From: Sympetrum striolatum
Taxonomy: Eukaryota > Arthropoda > Insecta > Odonata > Libellulidae
Assembly (NCBI GenBank): GCA_947579665.1
Contig: OX388345.1
Location: 32,083,849 to 32,147,848, forward strand
DNA: 64,000 nucleotides
Direction of reading: 5' to 3'
Each line of letters opens with the position of its first letter. Within the stretch, counting starts at the first letter, position 1. Both the position numbers and the translations under genes were made by a program. Shown here in pieces: positions 12,471-25,700 of this stretch. The notes under the pieces were generated by a model, which was not told where the DNA came from, did not search any database, and saw only the letters and a program-made list of their open reading frames with translations.

Positions 12471-15060
12471 ACTTAATGAGAAAGTTTAAAAAAGGAGGAT
12501 AAATACATAAGGGATAGTTGCAGAACTTATTATAGACGAATTATAGGAAGATTAATAGCGAAAGAGCTGACGAAGATCGTTCGAGAAGAAGGAAACGATT
12601 CCATTGCACAAATCTCATGTGAGCGATTCAGCGAATTAATGGAAATAAACGCGAAAAAATCACATTATCACCGACATCACGATCAGGCGAGGAGCGAACA
12701 AAGAAAATGCGCGTGATAAAATGCTCTGGCGAATTACGATTGCTCCGCATGTACTCCTTCTGTTTGATTTTCCGACTTGTGCAAACTGCTCGTAAATCAA
12801 AAGAAGACGACAAACTTTTCCTCGGAAAAATCCTCCGTGCGAATTCTTCGGCTAACATTCGCGATAAAGTAGCGAGTAACGGAGGGAAAACAAAGCGAGA
12901 GGAGATATTCACGCATTCCGAAGCTCATAGTGGAGCAGGACAGCGTGGGAGTTGGAGGGGGAGGGAAGGGTGGGGGGAGGAAGCGGATGAGAGGGGAGGG
13001 AGTGGGCGGAGTGGAAACAAGGAATGCTAAGGAAGAGGATTAGGAGAGGAAATGTTAGGGAAAGACAAAGGATAATAGAGTGGAGGAAATGGAAATTAAA
13101 GGCAAGCAGTGAAGGGGATATTACAGGAATGCAAGGAAAGGTACTTAGCATACCGAAATGACTCATAATTCTATTCGGAACGGATTTCTGAGAGGAATAT
13201 GTGCGAAATCGATGAAGAGATAAAGAAATGGAAATGCACACGTAAAGAGGGGAACGAGAAGAGAGATGTCAACATATTTTCAAGGTGACCAGATTTAAAA
13301 ATGGGTACTTTTCTGTTATAGTCATCGCACGACGACGACTTGCCAACAGAGCCACCGTTGCTAAGTTCTACAAAACAATCTACTAAACCCGCCATCCTGA
13401 CCTGCAAATGCGTAATAGGTTACACTTGCAGAAGAAAATTCCTATAGTTTCCTAATTAATGGCTGAACGTGCTCAGCTTTGTTTGGGAGTTTTTTATCAT
13501 GCCATTTTATTAAAGCTTTGTCTTATTATACTTATCTTATTATGCAACATTCAAATACGTGGATATTGTAAAGGATTCCTCAATGGTACAGCTATGTGCA
13601 AAAAAAAATTTTAAATTCCCTGTGCTATATAAGGCTAAGGATTAAAGTTTTTTTGTACATAAATGTACATATTCAATTAATAATCATCTAAGTAAATATT
13701 AATATTAACTAGGAAAATATTATTATGTGGCCACACGAAAAATCTCGATGACCACAACAGAAAAGTAACAATATATGTAAAATAGAGTAAATAAAGATTA
13801 ATAAAATAAATAATGATAGAAAAAATGTTGGATATAAGAAAGTAAGGAGATATCTCAGCAAGATTTATAAAAAGTTAAAAACTTTACAACCGAACTTTAC
13901 TAAATATTGTTGGCTTGGTACCAGATTGATGTAAAAAATTCATAAAAAAACAACTAAGAGAGACCAAATCCGAGATGTGAATATTCACATACATAAAAAT
14001 CATACTATCAAAAAAACATAGTGAGAAAATAAGCTTCCGAACAAGATCGTGGTTAAAATGATGAAGAAGAGATAAGGGTAGTAACACTCAAATGAAACCA
14101 CCGAAAACATGTTGCGGCTCATGAGCACATAAAATCATTCATGCATACATAAAATTATACCAGGAATACACATAAATTAAATTCCTGGGTAGGGATAAAA
14201 CGGGGAAATAAAGACGAAGTATAATGAATTTAAGAAAAGAAACGAGAGAAAAAACGAAGGGAAGAGGAGGAGGGGCGACAGGTGACGTAGGTATGGGAAG
14301 GGAACTGGAAGTAAGAATTAAACGGGCTCTTAAACAACTAGATAAGGAGGTCCTGGGAAGTGTTTGCTCTCGCTAGCGAAAATTCCGGGCGAATCGCAAA
14401 GAACCGCTACCGCAGAGAGGAATTTAATGTAGCTCTTTCGCTCGGAAAGAGAGAATAAAAATCAGCGTAGAGGGAGATAAGAGGGCAGCCTTTCAAGGCG
14501 GCACATGAAAGGGATTGAGACGAAAAATGGCACCGCTCACGGGATTTAGTGCTTACGTATGAAATGCCCTCAGTTCACTTGCCTGCGGGAACGACCCTTC
14601 CAACTAACTTCCATGGAGGAGTCTAGCCAAAATTACGATCTTCAATTAAATATGTACATGAGACACGGTAGAGTAAATGATCATTAATGTTGGATGGGTT
14701 TAAAGTGGCGGAGAATGGAGGTTACACAAAATGGTTCTAATTGGAAGATCTTTAGAGGAAGAATGAAATGACCATTATTACTCAAAAAATCTTCGCTTTG
14801 TTTACATTCAATTTCTTATTTAACCTTCGGCAACCAAGAAAGTAACTGATGAATATGGTTGGAGAAGAAGAAGAATATGGTATCCAAATACCCCATCTAT
14901 ATTTTTCTTTCTTTTTCTATCAAACTATTTTTTAATGTTTTCATTCGTATTTCTTCATTTAACCACCAACCAACATCGTTATGATGTTGGTATATTTTAA
15001 TGTTTCATCCACAATATCTTAGCCTAATTTTAAAGTATACTTTGTAGCAAGGTTGTACGA
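12471..15060. other. Non-coding stretch with a G-rich island
   Basis: No gene is recognised. A purine-rich, G-rich island at about 12930-13060 contains an ideal intramolecular G-quadruplex pattern at 12957-12977 (runs of 5, 3, 3 and 6 G separated by A, AA and T). GC-richer patches at about 12600-13050 and 14250-14600 give open frames on both strands without recognisable content. Just before the SINE, at about 14966-14988, there is a short hairpin (CCAACATC with GATGTTGG). Confidence 0.55.
12957..12977 (+). other. Putative G-quadruplex motif
   Basis: Four G runs (5, 3, 3 and 6 G) are separated by loops of one, two and one base, which fits the standard G3+N1-7 pattern. The surrounding 100 bases are also G/A-rich on this strand. 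The structure is a sequence prediction only, and no role is implied by any neighbouring gene. Confidence 0.6.
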
Positions 15061-15152
15061 GAAGTGAAAAATAGTGACTTGGCTGGGACTCGAACCCAGG
15101 TCTACCACTTTCCAGGCAGGTGTTCAAACTAAATAAACTACTAAGCCAAATC
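15061..15152 (-). mobile_element. tRNA-derived SINE, copy A
   Basis: On the minus strand, 15152 to 15076 folds as a tRNA: a 7-bp acceptor stem (GATTTGG with CCAAGTC), a perfect 5-bp T stem around TTCGAGT, and a B box GGTTCGAGTCC. The anticodon arm is degenerate, with a C where the invariant U33 should be. The adjoining non-tRNA piece (15061-15075, GAAGTGAAAAATAGT) is shared exactly with a second copy at 38271, which shows a dispersed family rather than a tRNA gene. The SINE body probably continues to the left; its far end was not found. Confidence 0.65.
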
Positions 15153-18100
15153 TTGACGTGGCACGGTAATTTTGCTGATTATTTATTATTTTCTTAATGT
15201 TAATTACAATAAATTATTTTCCCTTATTTATCATATCTTATGAGAAAATGATAGGAGAGTAAATTAGTATTTCCATTTTGTGTAAATTAGAAAAATTACG
15301 AATTGCAGTCTGAATCGTTAAAAGGAAAATTGCAATCCAGGAACAAAAATAATAATAACCTCTAGATTTATGAGCATAACTTCGCATTTACTGCAATACA
15401 AATGCCTATTACTTCGAAATTTTCATCGTCTGGCACAAAAGTGCTTCCTAACCGCCATTCCCGACCAGATAAAAACGCGAAGTTTCCTCCGAACGAGAAA
15501 AGTTTTGGCAAATGCGAACGGAACACTCGTATAGCAGAACTATGTCTCAATTTCAGGCGATGAAACAAAAAAGAAACACGGGCAATGGCAATTTTTCTGC
15601 TGTCGAGACGCAGATTTTTTTATCGGCTCGGCCCATTCATGCGAGAAAACACTTTCTCTTCCGTAAAGCCACTGCAATCGAGTTGAGAAATGCTCTTATT
15701 GTCTACGATGAATTATCTTGCCTTACTTTTTCCAAAATCGCGGAGGATTTATTTCTGGAGTCATTGAGAGAGCCAAATTGGGAAGGATATCAAACGAAAT
15801 CTTCCACGACTCTTAGAAACAACATTTTTCATACACTCACGAACGCTTTTCTTCGAGAGACTGAGAGTTACTTTTTATTCTCCTTTGATGGCATCTGTAT
15901 GCCATCTTGATGCAGACTGTAAGATAATTGAAAGCAAACAACATGTCGTACGAATATTCAGAGTTAGTAATATTCAGCATTAAAAAATCAACTTTAGCGT
16001 ACATAATAAAAAGAATGAAAAACTCAATAGCCAACAAAGGAACAATTGGTGAGATAGGAACAATTTGGAGATAATATCCCATATTTTCCAAAATAAATTA
16101 ATGTCCTCGTTACATTAATCACAAAACTAAATATTAACATTTTCTCTGTTACAAAATATCACCTAGTTGTGGAGTAAAAAAACGACTTAATTAGCCATAA
16201 ATTATCGATAAGTAGGGTATATTATGGTATATTATGAGTGAGTAGTATAATTTAAAATTTATAAAATTTTCAAATATAAGAATTAATTGATATAAGGTAT
16301 TTAAGAGAATAACATAATTAATCATAAAATTTGCAGAAAAAGAAGTTTCATTCTCATTCAAACTCATTCCAATACAAAAATGTAAATATTTAACGTCAAA
16401 TAATAAACAAGCACTCCGCTTCTCCAAACTTGAATCCAGTAAAGCTTTGCGTTTTACCGCCTACAGTTACTTTTTATGACAGGGCTCTTAAGAGTAGTTT
16501 CATAAATTACAAAAACCACAAGAAGCAAGAATTTGCCCTATTCGTGCAGCAAGCGGTAACATTAACTTGAAAGAATCATTCATACGCTACTTTTCGCGTA
16601 AATAATGAACGATGCAGTAATTCAAAACACAAAAGTTGAAGAACGACCCTAAATGATACAGTTCGAAAGTCTTGTTGAAGGACAACCATAATTCAAGCAG
16701 TGCAAGTCTATTGATCCACTTTTGCGGAATAAAGGCAACATTATGGGCTCCACTATTCGCAGAAATATCAGGACGGCGCCCTTATTGGAAATGCGAAAAT
16801 GTAGGGAATTACGGCAAACAAAGAACGCGCAGTTGAGTATTCGCCACGAGTGCACTCGGCGAAACTGCTTTCCCGAATTTACACGGCGAGAGCACGGCTC
16901 ACTTGTTGCAAAAGCCCGTGAAGGAGAAAAAAGTCATACGGGCGAGGAAAGTGCAAACAACACTCCGTCGCGGTTATGAAGGGCGCAGCATTTGGCAGAT
17001 ACTGCACGCTGCGAAGTGGCGCCGAAGCAGTAAACGATTTGGCCGACGCCAATGTAGTCCTGCCAGGCTGTATATCCCCGCTAATGGAGTGTAAGAAAAA
17101 TGTTCGCTCTTGAAAATACTTTTGGAAGGACGAATCGTTTAAAAGATATTGTAGCATCAAAGCAGCGCGCTTTCAAGGATCCTTGTGCAATTAGCTCGAG
17201 CAAGGGCAACGGTTGTTCGCAGGAAACTTTCGAATAACAGAATTTTCCTTCCGAATTTGCTTACTGAAACTCTTTAAAATGGCTCGAACTAATAAATAAT
17301 CAACTTGATATCTCAGAAGCTTTTCGGAGGTTGTCATAGAAAAGTAACTCTGCATTGAGGAATAGGATTCGCTTTGTAATAACTTAAAATAAAATGTCAC
17401 TCAAAGCAATAAATCAATAAGTCCTTCAATTTAAAAGCCAATACAAAATTAAATCAAGAGCTAAAGATCATTTTATTCGGGTTTTTCTTTTATAATGATA
17501 GCAATAAAACCTTTCCCAAAAATATAGGAATTATAACATACTCAACACAATTTCTTCAAATATGAATTTTTAACAAACGCATAACTAAGAATCAGTTCAA
17601 AAAGGTGCACGCAGATCAATAGTTTTTCATAAGAGTACACAAAGAAAGCTAATTTTTCTCTCTAATTATTTGATATAGATTGTTTCCGAAAGAAAAGAAG
17701 GAAATAGCTGACTTCTGAGAACGCAAATTATCCGTTATGAAACCGGAGGAAGCATTCATTCAAACGAAACCAATTTCCTCGTGAGTCGAAATGATGTTAT
17801 GATTTGATAAATTCCTCTACATATGAAAATTTAATAAAGAGGTAGTTTATATCACAGCTGACACAAACAAAGCAAGAGAGAAATAGCATTTTACAAAATA
17901 AATTTTATCCATTATTAGAAAAGAGTAAAGATATAGAGGACAGATGTTTCAGTTATTGATCTCAAGAACTTAATTGTTTTTATCGTAACTATAAGTCGCT
18001 AATAATAAACGAGCAAGTATTGCAAAACCTCCAAACCCAAAGAAAGTTCTGGGGTGATTTCATTGCAAAGGTGACCATCAGATATTTTCAATTGCACCAT

Positions 18101-21100
18101 AACATTCGGAGTCTACATCCAAAGGACGTTCCTATATATCTGTACTCCTAGAAAGAGAATCTCTCATTAACGCTACTTAGAAAGACTTCCGTACTTTATG
18201 AGTCCATCAAATAATCCCACTATCAACTTGTTAACGCACCACTCTCCTATATAATCATCCGTCCAACTAAATTCTTCTCCAAAGAGCAAAAGCTGAGAAG
18301 TGTTTCTTCAAAACATTCCGTCAGTAGCTGAGATAGCCTAAGTTGTTGGAATTCATATGAAGTTATCACATCCTCTTGACGTATTACAAGGAAATCCGAA
18401 GTCGACACCGTGAGTACATTTTCTCCAGAATTCGGTGAAGGCACGAAATGCCACGTGCTCCGTCCAGCATGCGCTTTCCTCCACAAATCCCTTAATTAAC
18501 TCCCCCTCCCCTAACACTGAAATCCATTAATTCCATCTTCCTCTTTTTCACCCGCTGTTGTATGCCTTCCCATTAGCCGACTACACGGCAATAGCTGGCA
18601 GACGAGAAAATGGAACGTCTTCTAATTCATAAAATGAATTCTCCATGACTGATGTCACCTGTAGATGGATTCCAGGTAATAACTCCAGCACTGCGAGATT
18701 GTCGAGAGCTCTGATGAAATCATTCTTTTTACCCCCTACACTTAGAACTAATTTCAAGAAATGCTTTCACGTGCAAAGTCTATTTGGATTGAAGATGCTT
18801 AACATTTTCCGAGATAAGCTAGATACAAAACGAAGGTAAATATAGCTCGCGAGAATAGCATCATCAGATTCTTAGAAGAGGCCTACAATTAACCGAGGGT
18901 AACCAGTATGAGCCAAACCTTAGCTCAAAGGATAGAAGACAAATAGGATAATTAAACCTAAGCTTACCAGAGTGGCAAAATGTTTAAGATGCAGGAAATA
19001 CATAATCCCTTTCAGAAAAAGTTACTAAAATATTAAAAATAAGAATATAATGGATACCAAAGGTTTAGGGATATTTTTAATCGAAAATATGGTATTAATT
19101 AGAATGACAAAAAACCCAGTGATGAAAGAAACCCATTCATACAAAAAAATAAGATAAAATTTTCTTCCTAGGAGTCCACAGAAAAAAGAAGTTAAATAAT
19201 AAATCAAACCCCATAATTTTATTTAGAGCTAATATAGAAGTACATATTACCGCCATACTAATTAGCGTCAGTGAAATATGAGTCAATCTAATTCGTAGCA
19301 ATGACAGGATATCAAACAAAAGAAAAGAGATAGTACCGCGTTTCGAGTCATTGCGGTATTAATTGAGCAGAATCCTCTGCGGAATTTCTTCTTACGACAT
19401 TTGAAGCAGGACGAATGAATTAAAAGTATTTTCTATTGAAAAAAAAACAAATATTTAGGAAATTTTCTGGGCAACCATTCTATATTTTCACTTTATTTTA
19501 TAAACTTGTATGAACGCTCATGGTCTTCTTAGTAACTTAGTTTGAGCATACGTATAAAATTTTCCATGTTAGTCCTCTAAGTACTTCTGGAGCTTAGTTT
19601 TTGAATATCATACGTTATCGGAGATTCGACTTTACTCATTAGATTAAATTACAAAAACTAATAAAAACTAGCAATATCTAGTTGAACTTATTATGGAAAT
19701 TATAAATAAATCCATTTTAGACACATTCACAATCGAAGATAAACACAAATTGTGAAGCACTAGCAATTTTTATTGATACTGCTGGACCCCTTCCAAGTCA
19801 ATTTCGGCTTAGGGCGGTTCACAACAAGACAACGCATAATCAGTTAAATCTATAATTCAAGGAAAGCTAACGGACAGCTGAAATGGTATCAGTGCCGCTC
19901 ATTCCCGGATAGGGAAAGCATTCGAAACCTCGATAAAACAGTTTATCAACCAGGTGAGGAATAAAAGACGGGAATACCACGAAGATGATAATCACGGACA
20001 AAGTCTCCCTCAGCATCCCCTTCCAAGGCCGCTCGCGATGAATAGATTCTATTTTCCTTCCTACACGAACCCTACCGTCTCGTTCGGAAATATTCGATGG
20101 GTCCTTGTCAATATGAGAGAGTGGAGATGTCCTTGGGCCGCATAGAATAAACATTGAATCCAAACAAAGAGGACTCTTCTCAGAGACTCTTTGTCTCGTT
20201 ATTTTTATTCGGACGTCGGATCGCGGGTTAAGAGGCGTTTGACAGAGCCGCAAAAAACTAAGGGAGCACATGTTGACTCCGTTCTTTGGAGTCTATTCAT
20301 GAGGATGTATGTAGCGAGGAAACTCGTTAGATGGCGTTAATAAGACACTAATATCCAATACGGAAAGAATTAATAAGATCGTTAATCCTCGATGAAGATG
20401 AGAAATTGGAAAGTGAAGCTTTTGGGATTAAATTTCATGCCTGTCTGAATGAAGCCATCCACCCTTTCATACAAGCTCCTAAAATCTTGATCGAAAATTT
20501 CACACAATCATTAATTTGCCAGCGAAATTACATCAGAACCATATCGATATCTCGATGGAAAACGACAAATTAATAAAATCAAGGAGGAAATTCAGATGAT
20601 TATTTTTAATAATTCAGCAATAGCTACGCAGGGCTAAATAATAAATACCTCAATAAATTAAAGAAAATCTGTTAATTAAGGCCTTCAAACGTTTTAGACA
20701 TGGTTTTTTGATCAGACAGATGAACACGATTTAGCGCTTTCAATTTAATACCGTAGAATTGACTTGAAGTACTCGTAAAATATGACAACAATCGACAACT
20801 TAGTTTACTGTTGACTAAATTCTATTGGGTCTACTGTACATTCATAAGAAATTAATTAAGCAGTTTTATGAAATATGAGAGAAGAATAATTTCCTAAATT
20901 TCACAGAATTAGTTATTCTATAGAAATTCCAACGTTATTTTTCACTTATTTATAATGGATTTCCAAGAAATCTGGCCTAGTATGACAGATGCAACTGTTA
21001 AAAGACGTACAAACTACAGAAGTACAGAATAGAGCTGATTACCATCATTACTTAAAGGAACATAATGCTAATACGTAGCAGTTCATCGTACCATAAATAC

Positions 21101-22350
21101 AGGAGACTTACTTTGAGAACTAATACCTAAAATTCAGTGATTTATAATTTAAAGAAGCACTTAGCATCTCAGCAACAAAACCAATAACGGATTAAAACCA
21201 CACCTAACAGATGTTTTCATTTTTATGGTAGTTTTAGTTGGTAATAAAAAGTTTTCGATACTGAGACATCGTTGCTTAACATGCTGATAGTAAAGTATTT
21301 TGCTTCGTAACCGTGTTACCTTATCTTTAGCCTCATTTCTCATCATTTCCTTACGCAACTTAAGAAACTTAAGTGAATTATTCGGTTCGATTATACATTT
21401 AACAGAAAAAAGTTAGGCATTAGAAGATAAAATTGAATAATGTAATTATAATAAATCTATTTTGCATTTTCAAGACCACAGAAGAATTACTTTAAGTTCG
21501 TGGAATGAGACAATAACGAAGAATAATGAATGCACCATCATTTTACGCTAAGCCGTATTTGAAATGCCAGTGAGAATAACTATAATTCATGGGGATTCAG
21601 TGATGGGCGCTTAAAAAAACCATATGATCGTTTAAAGCGGACTTTTTAATGAGCCATATTTCAGAGGGGTTTATAAGAGGGCTTTATGCACAGTCGCTCG
21701 ATCAAAGGGAATCCGAGCGAAACTTGGCGGAATGGTTTTCGACGAGGAAGTTGGGGAAAGCAATTTATCGGCAGAATGATCTGTTGCACAGGGTGATCCT
21801 GCAGTGGGAATACTTCAGAAAGGAAAACGCCTTTTTGATTAGCTCGGAGACGGCGAAATTATTAAGCGACGAACATTTTGGGAGAAGATTCGGGCATCGT
21901 CGGGCACCAAAATCTATTAGGGTTCACTTTGTCTTGATACCTAGTCTGAATTGACATCCATGGGATAGATTGTCAATTGCCATAGTGCGCAGATGCCGTT
22001 TTGTTCAGAGATTAAAACTAGTCCGACATTATTGCTCAGTGAATACGCGACTAGAAAACGATAGAAAGTATATCGCTAGACAATTTGCAAGCATTCATAA
22101 CAATAACAGTTTTACTTATTTACGCAATCGTTAATCGCCTAAAAAAATTATTAGTGCGAAAATTACTTCCTCCTCTGATTTAAAACAATGGATTTAAATT
22201 AATATACTATATTAATAATTAATTATGACAATAAAATTCTCGCTTCTTGAACTTTTGGAGAGTCTAAAGATTGAACCAAATGGACCACCAGCGCCTTAAT
22301 CATCAATCCAACTGTGCTAGCTTATTTTAATTAATCAACTGGAGACTGAT
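15153..22350. other. Non-coding stretch, no gene recognised
   Basis: AT-rich DNA with GC-richer islands near 15500-15800, 16700-17100, 19900-20300 and 21650-21950. The longest open frames are 132 codons (15512-15910, +) and 134 codons (19867-20271, -). Neither shows a domain, signal peptide or credible splice sites. No RNA gene or transposon ends were recognised. Confidence 0.5.
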
Positions 22351-22770
22351 ATGGAGAATTTAATTTTATATAAAATAGTCAAAGAAAGAAATTCCTTCAG
22401 CAATAATGGCGAATTCTTAACAACGATTACTTTTCATATTTCTACTACGAGATTCTATAATAACATTAGAAATATGGATAACATAAGTATCCCTATGACA
22501 CATAAAATAATACAACTCTTAGGAATATTATCAAGCCAATACTATCAACCCAACGCCATAGACGAAAAAATAACTGAAGATTCTACAAAATTATTAACTG
22601 GCCACTTAAAGCTTGAAATAATTTTTTTAAGTAATACCTCTTTAGTAGTACCTGACTATATATTAAAAACATGGGTTGATCTAATATATATATATAATAC
22701 ACCTCAAGGAGAGTGGTTACAACCTCTAATTACTCCATTTAGGACAAACTTCACCCACAGCATCCGATAA
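22351..22770 (+). other. Unassigned 139-codon open reading frame in AT-rich DNA
   Basis: The frame begins with ATG at 22351, has an upstream in-frame TAG, and stops with TAA at 22768-22770. The translation is rich in Ile, Asn, Thr and Leu. It has no transmembrane block, zinc finger or other motif that I recognise, and I see no poly(A) tract or terminal repeats that would make it a transposon. It is notable because stop codons are frequent at this base composition, so an open run this long is less expected than the similar-length frames in GC-richer patches. It could be a decayed mobile-element or single-exon gene, or chance. Confidence 0.2.
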
Positions 22771-25700
22771 CCGGGAGCCGCGCAAGAATATCCATAAAAA
22801 ATCAATTTCGTAGCCGAAGAATAGATGGATCATAGAAGCAGGAACGGCAGCAGATGGGTAGTTAACAACCCAGCCATTAAAATTCCTCAGGTCAGCGGCA
22901 TCAGCATGGGTCAGGACGTAAAGGAAGTTAATAAGAGCCCGGACAGCGTTAAAGACTAACAGGAACCATCATAAGTCATCACCTGGACGCGTAAAACAGG
23001 ATTCCAGGAGTAAACGCCACCGAAAAAAACCAACGCAATGGTTAATGAAGTGAGCCGTGGTCATCGTATTAAAATCTCCCGAAAGACTCCGGAGGGCCGA
23101 TGGCTCACCGTTATAAACGCACCGGAGGAAAGAATGGGAGATCTGAAGCGCTGTTTACCCAAGGAATGCACACGGAAGTGGATGGAGGAGGCAGGACCGT
23201 GCCGATGCGTGCGGAAGGACCATTAGAAAGAAAAATCTCCGCTTTACGAGCCGCCTATTTGTCAGGAGAACGCGTAACTAAAATCTCCACGGATTCCGAA
23301 ACGCATCGTTCCTAGAAAACTCACGTCCAAGTTGCGCGCACAGTCTCCATTTTCTCACGAAATCCCCATAACGGCCGTCGCTTTCCTACGGACGGATGAC
23401 TGCTGGAGAGCCCATCAAAGATGACCGCCTCCACGAGGTGAGGACTTCCATTATGCCGCGGATAGAAAAAATACGACCGGTAATGACGAATCCGTTGACT
23501 AGTGGAAAATGAAAAATGCCGCCATTCTGTCTCCACGCGTGATTCAGAATGTATAACTGATTGAAAATTATAATTTCTCTAATGGAAGCTTTTTGAAAAT
23601 TCCACGATCCAAACCTTTAAAGCAAAGTGAATGACATTGCAGTTTCAGAAAACAATGAACACGATCTACGAAAGGCATCGACCATGAGTTAAAGAAAGAA
23701 ATCCCTAAATAAGATAGTTATTCCTTGATTAATTATAACACTTGAGTCTGGAACTTCTTTAAAGTATTCTATAAATTATTATTATTATTACTCCTGGTAA
23801 GTTATTTTCCGCAAACTATTACATATGCTAACAGGATAAATCAGATTATCCATCAATTTAACTTAATTACATAGAGAATCTGGTATAGTCTCTTCTAGAA
23901 AGTTGAAAGTATTTTTTATTCCACTTCTCTGCCTTGGTAGAAAATAATTTCATGACTAAAACTCAAAATCTAAAGCTTTAAATGAACAGTAACCTGGTAT
24001 TGCCAATGATATAACTAAGGTAAAAGCTTTAAATAATCACCAAGATGTAATTCTGCTTCGCGATCGGATGAAAAGTAGAACGAACAATAGAATATAGTTG
24101 AGTAGAATTCACTTTATGTATAATCTTCATTAACGTAAGCTTCTCATTACTATCAACTCATAGAAGATCAACAACCATGTTTTCAAGCAACAACAAGAAA
24201 GACAATCTAGGCCTTATTTAAAGTCGCTAACATACATACACAGATTTTTAGGTCGCTTAATTTTATTTCTATCCTTATCTAACATACGTGAAAGTCCACT
24301 TCCTGTTTCGATGCAATTTACAATACCAAGAAAACCTTATTAGCGCAAAAATGAGTATTTCATATGAGGGTGGATTGGCAAACATACATTACCGAAAAAT
24401 ACGCTCAGGAATGCACTTAAAGAGTTCACAGTTGAGTAATACGTACTTAGCATCGGAGTAAGCTGGAGATTTTTAAAGATCTCGAAAGCCATTAACACAC
24501 AGAAAGGCTGTCCCGTGGAGGGCCCTCTTGGATCCTGCGAACCGGCGACGAATTCATTCACATTTAAAATTCACTTACTCCATCCACTGCGGTAAACAAT
24601 AGGTTTCCGGTAAACGAAGAGAGGGAAATTCTGAGAAAACTTTCGTAATGGCGTATGGATACAGCGAAAGGAAAGCGAAGTTCAAGGTTTTCATGGCGGA
24701 ATAAAGGGGAAATTATAAAATAATAATCATTACCGCCGAGGAGAAAGTGTATCAGATGCTCCAAAACATAAAAAGGGAAGAGTGCCTTTCTCACGGCAGT
24801 TTACGTTCGATACGTAGATGTCGGAAATGTATGATGTATAATCGATTGAGTAAGCGGTAAAGGATATGAAAGGTTTCTGATTGGATCGAATCCGTGAGAA
24901 AGTATTCTTCGATTAAATAACTTTCCCATCGACAAAAAAATACAAAACCTCTACATCCGGATGACAAGATACAGTGTTACCGAACGATCACTTGTGGACT
25001 CCAATAAAGATGGACGATATTATCTGAAGTTAATTAAGCTATAAAAACATTACCACACACCAGATCCTTGTAATTGTTTCATGTGCTTTTCGTGTTCTTT
25101 TCTCTCTAATTATTGCTATTGTATTGCTGTTTATATTGCTATATTTTTATATTTCTACTTGTTATATTATCACCGTAAATTGACATTTTATGCTGTATGT
25201 GATAAATGAATGCATAAATAAAGACGACATAGTGAGATGAGCTACTGAATTTGAAATTAATAATTCATTAAGAAGAAAATATTTCTTCGATGGAAGATTA
25301 CTTTCACGATGAAATGAACTGGAACTTAAATGGAAGAAGTAATTGACTGTAAAATGTCTTGGAAAGCAGTTATGTAACGGCAGAAAGTTTTGAGCGTTGG
25401 GAGAGACATGTTTAAAGAAATTTTAAAATTTAGACCGTACTCTACCTCTAAAACGATTTAAACATACAATCAGTATAGTTTTTGATGATCGGACCTGTTA
25501 TTTAGATATAGGGCGCAAAAAAATTATTTTGTGGTGGAAATTAAAATAAAAAGCAAATTTTAGATCTACAGCAGAAAGGTACGATATATGTGAGAGGATC
25601 AATCATAACCCACCCTTTACAAACTTTAGTAATTTACTATTCCTCAAGGAGGCATCTTTAGGTTACATTTACTAGCTAAAACTTATCGCTCCCTAGAGTT

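Noticed and set aside
15512..15910. 132-codon frame (+) as a gene
   Set aside because: No motif, no credible upstream elements and no repeat or splice evidence.
8727..25000. Shared 16-base string CAAAACCTCTACATCC at about 8727 and 24945 as a repeat family
   Set aside because: The two places diverge immediately on the right side of the match. This is too little to define a family without a genome search.
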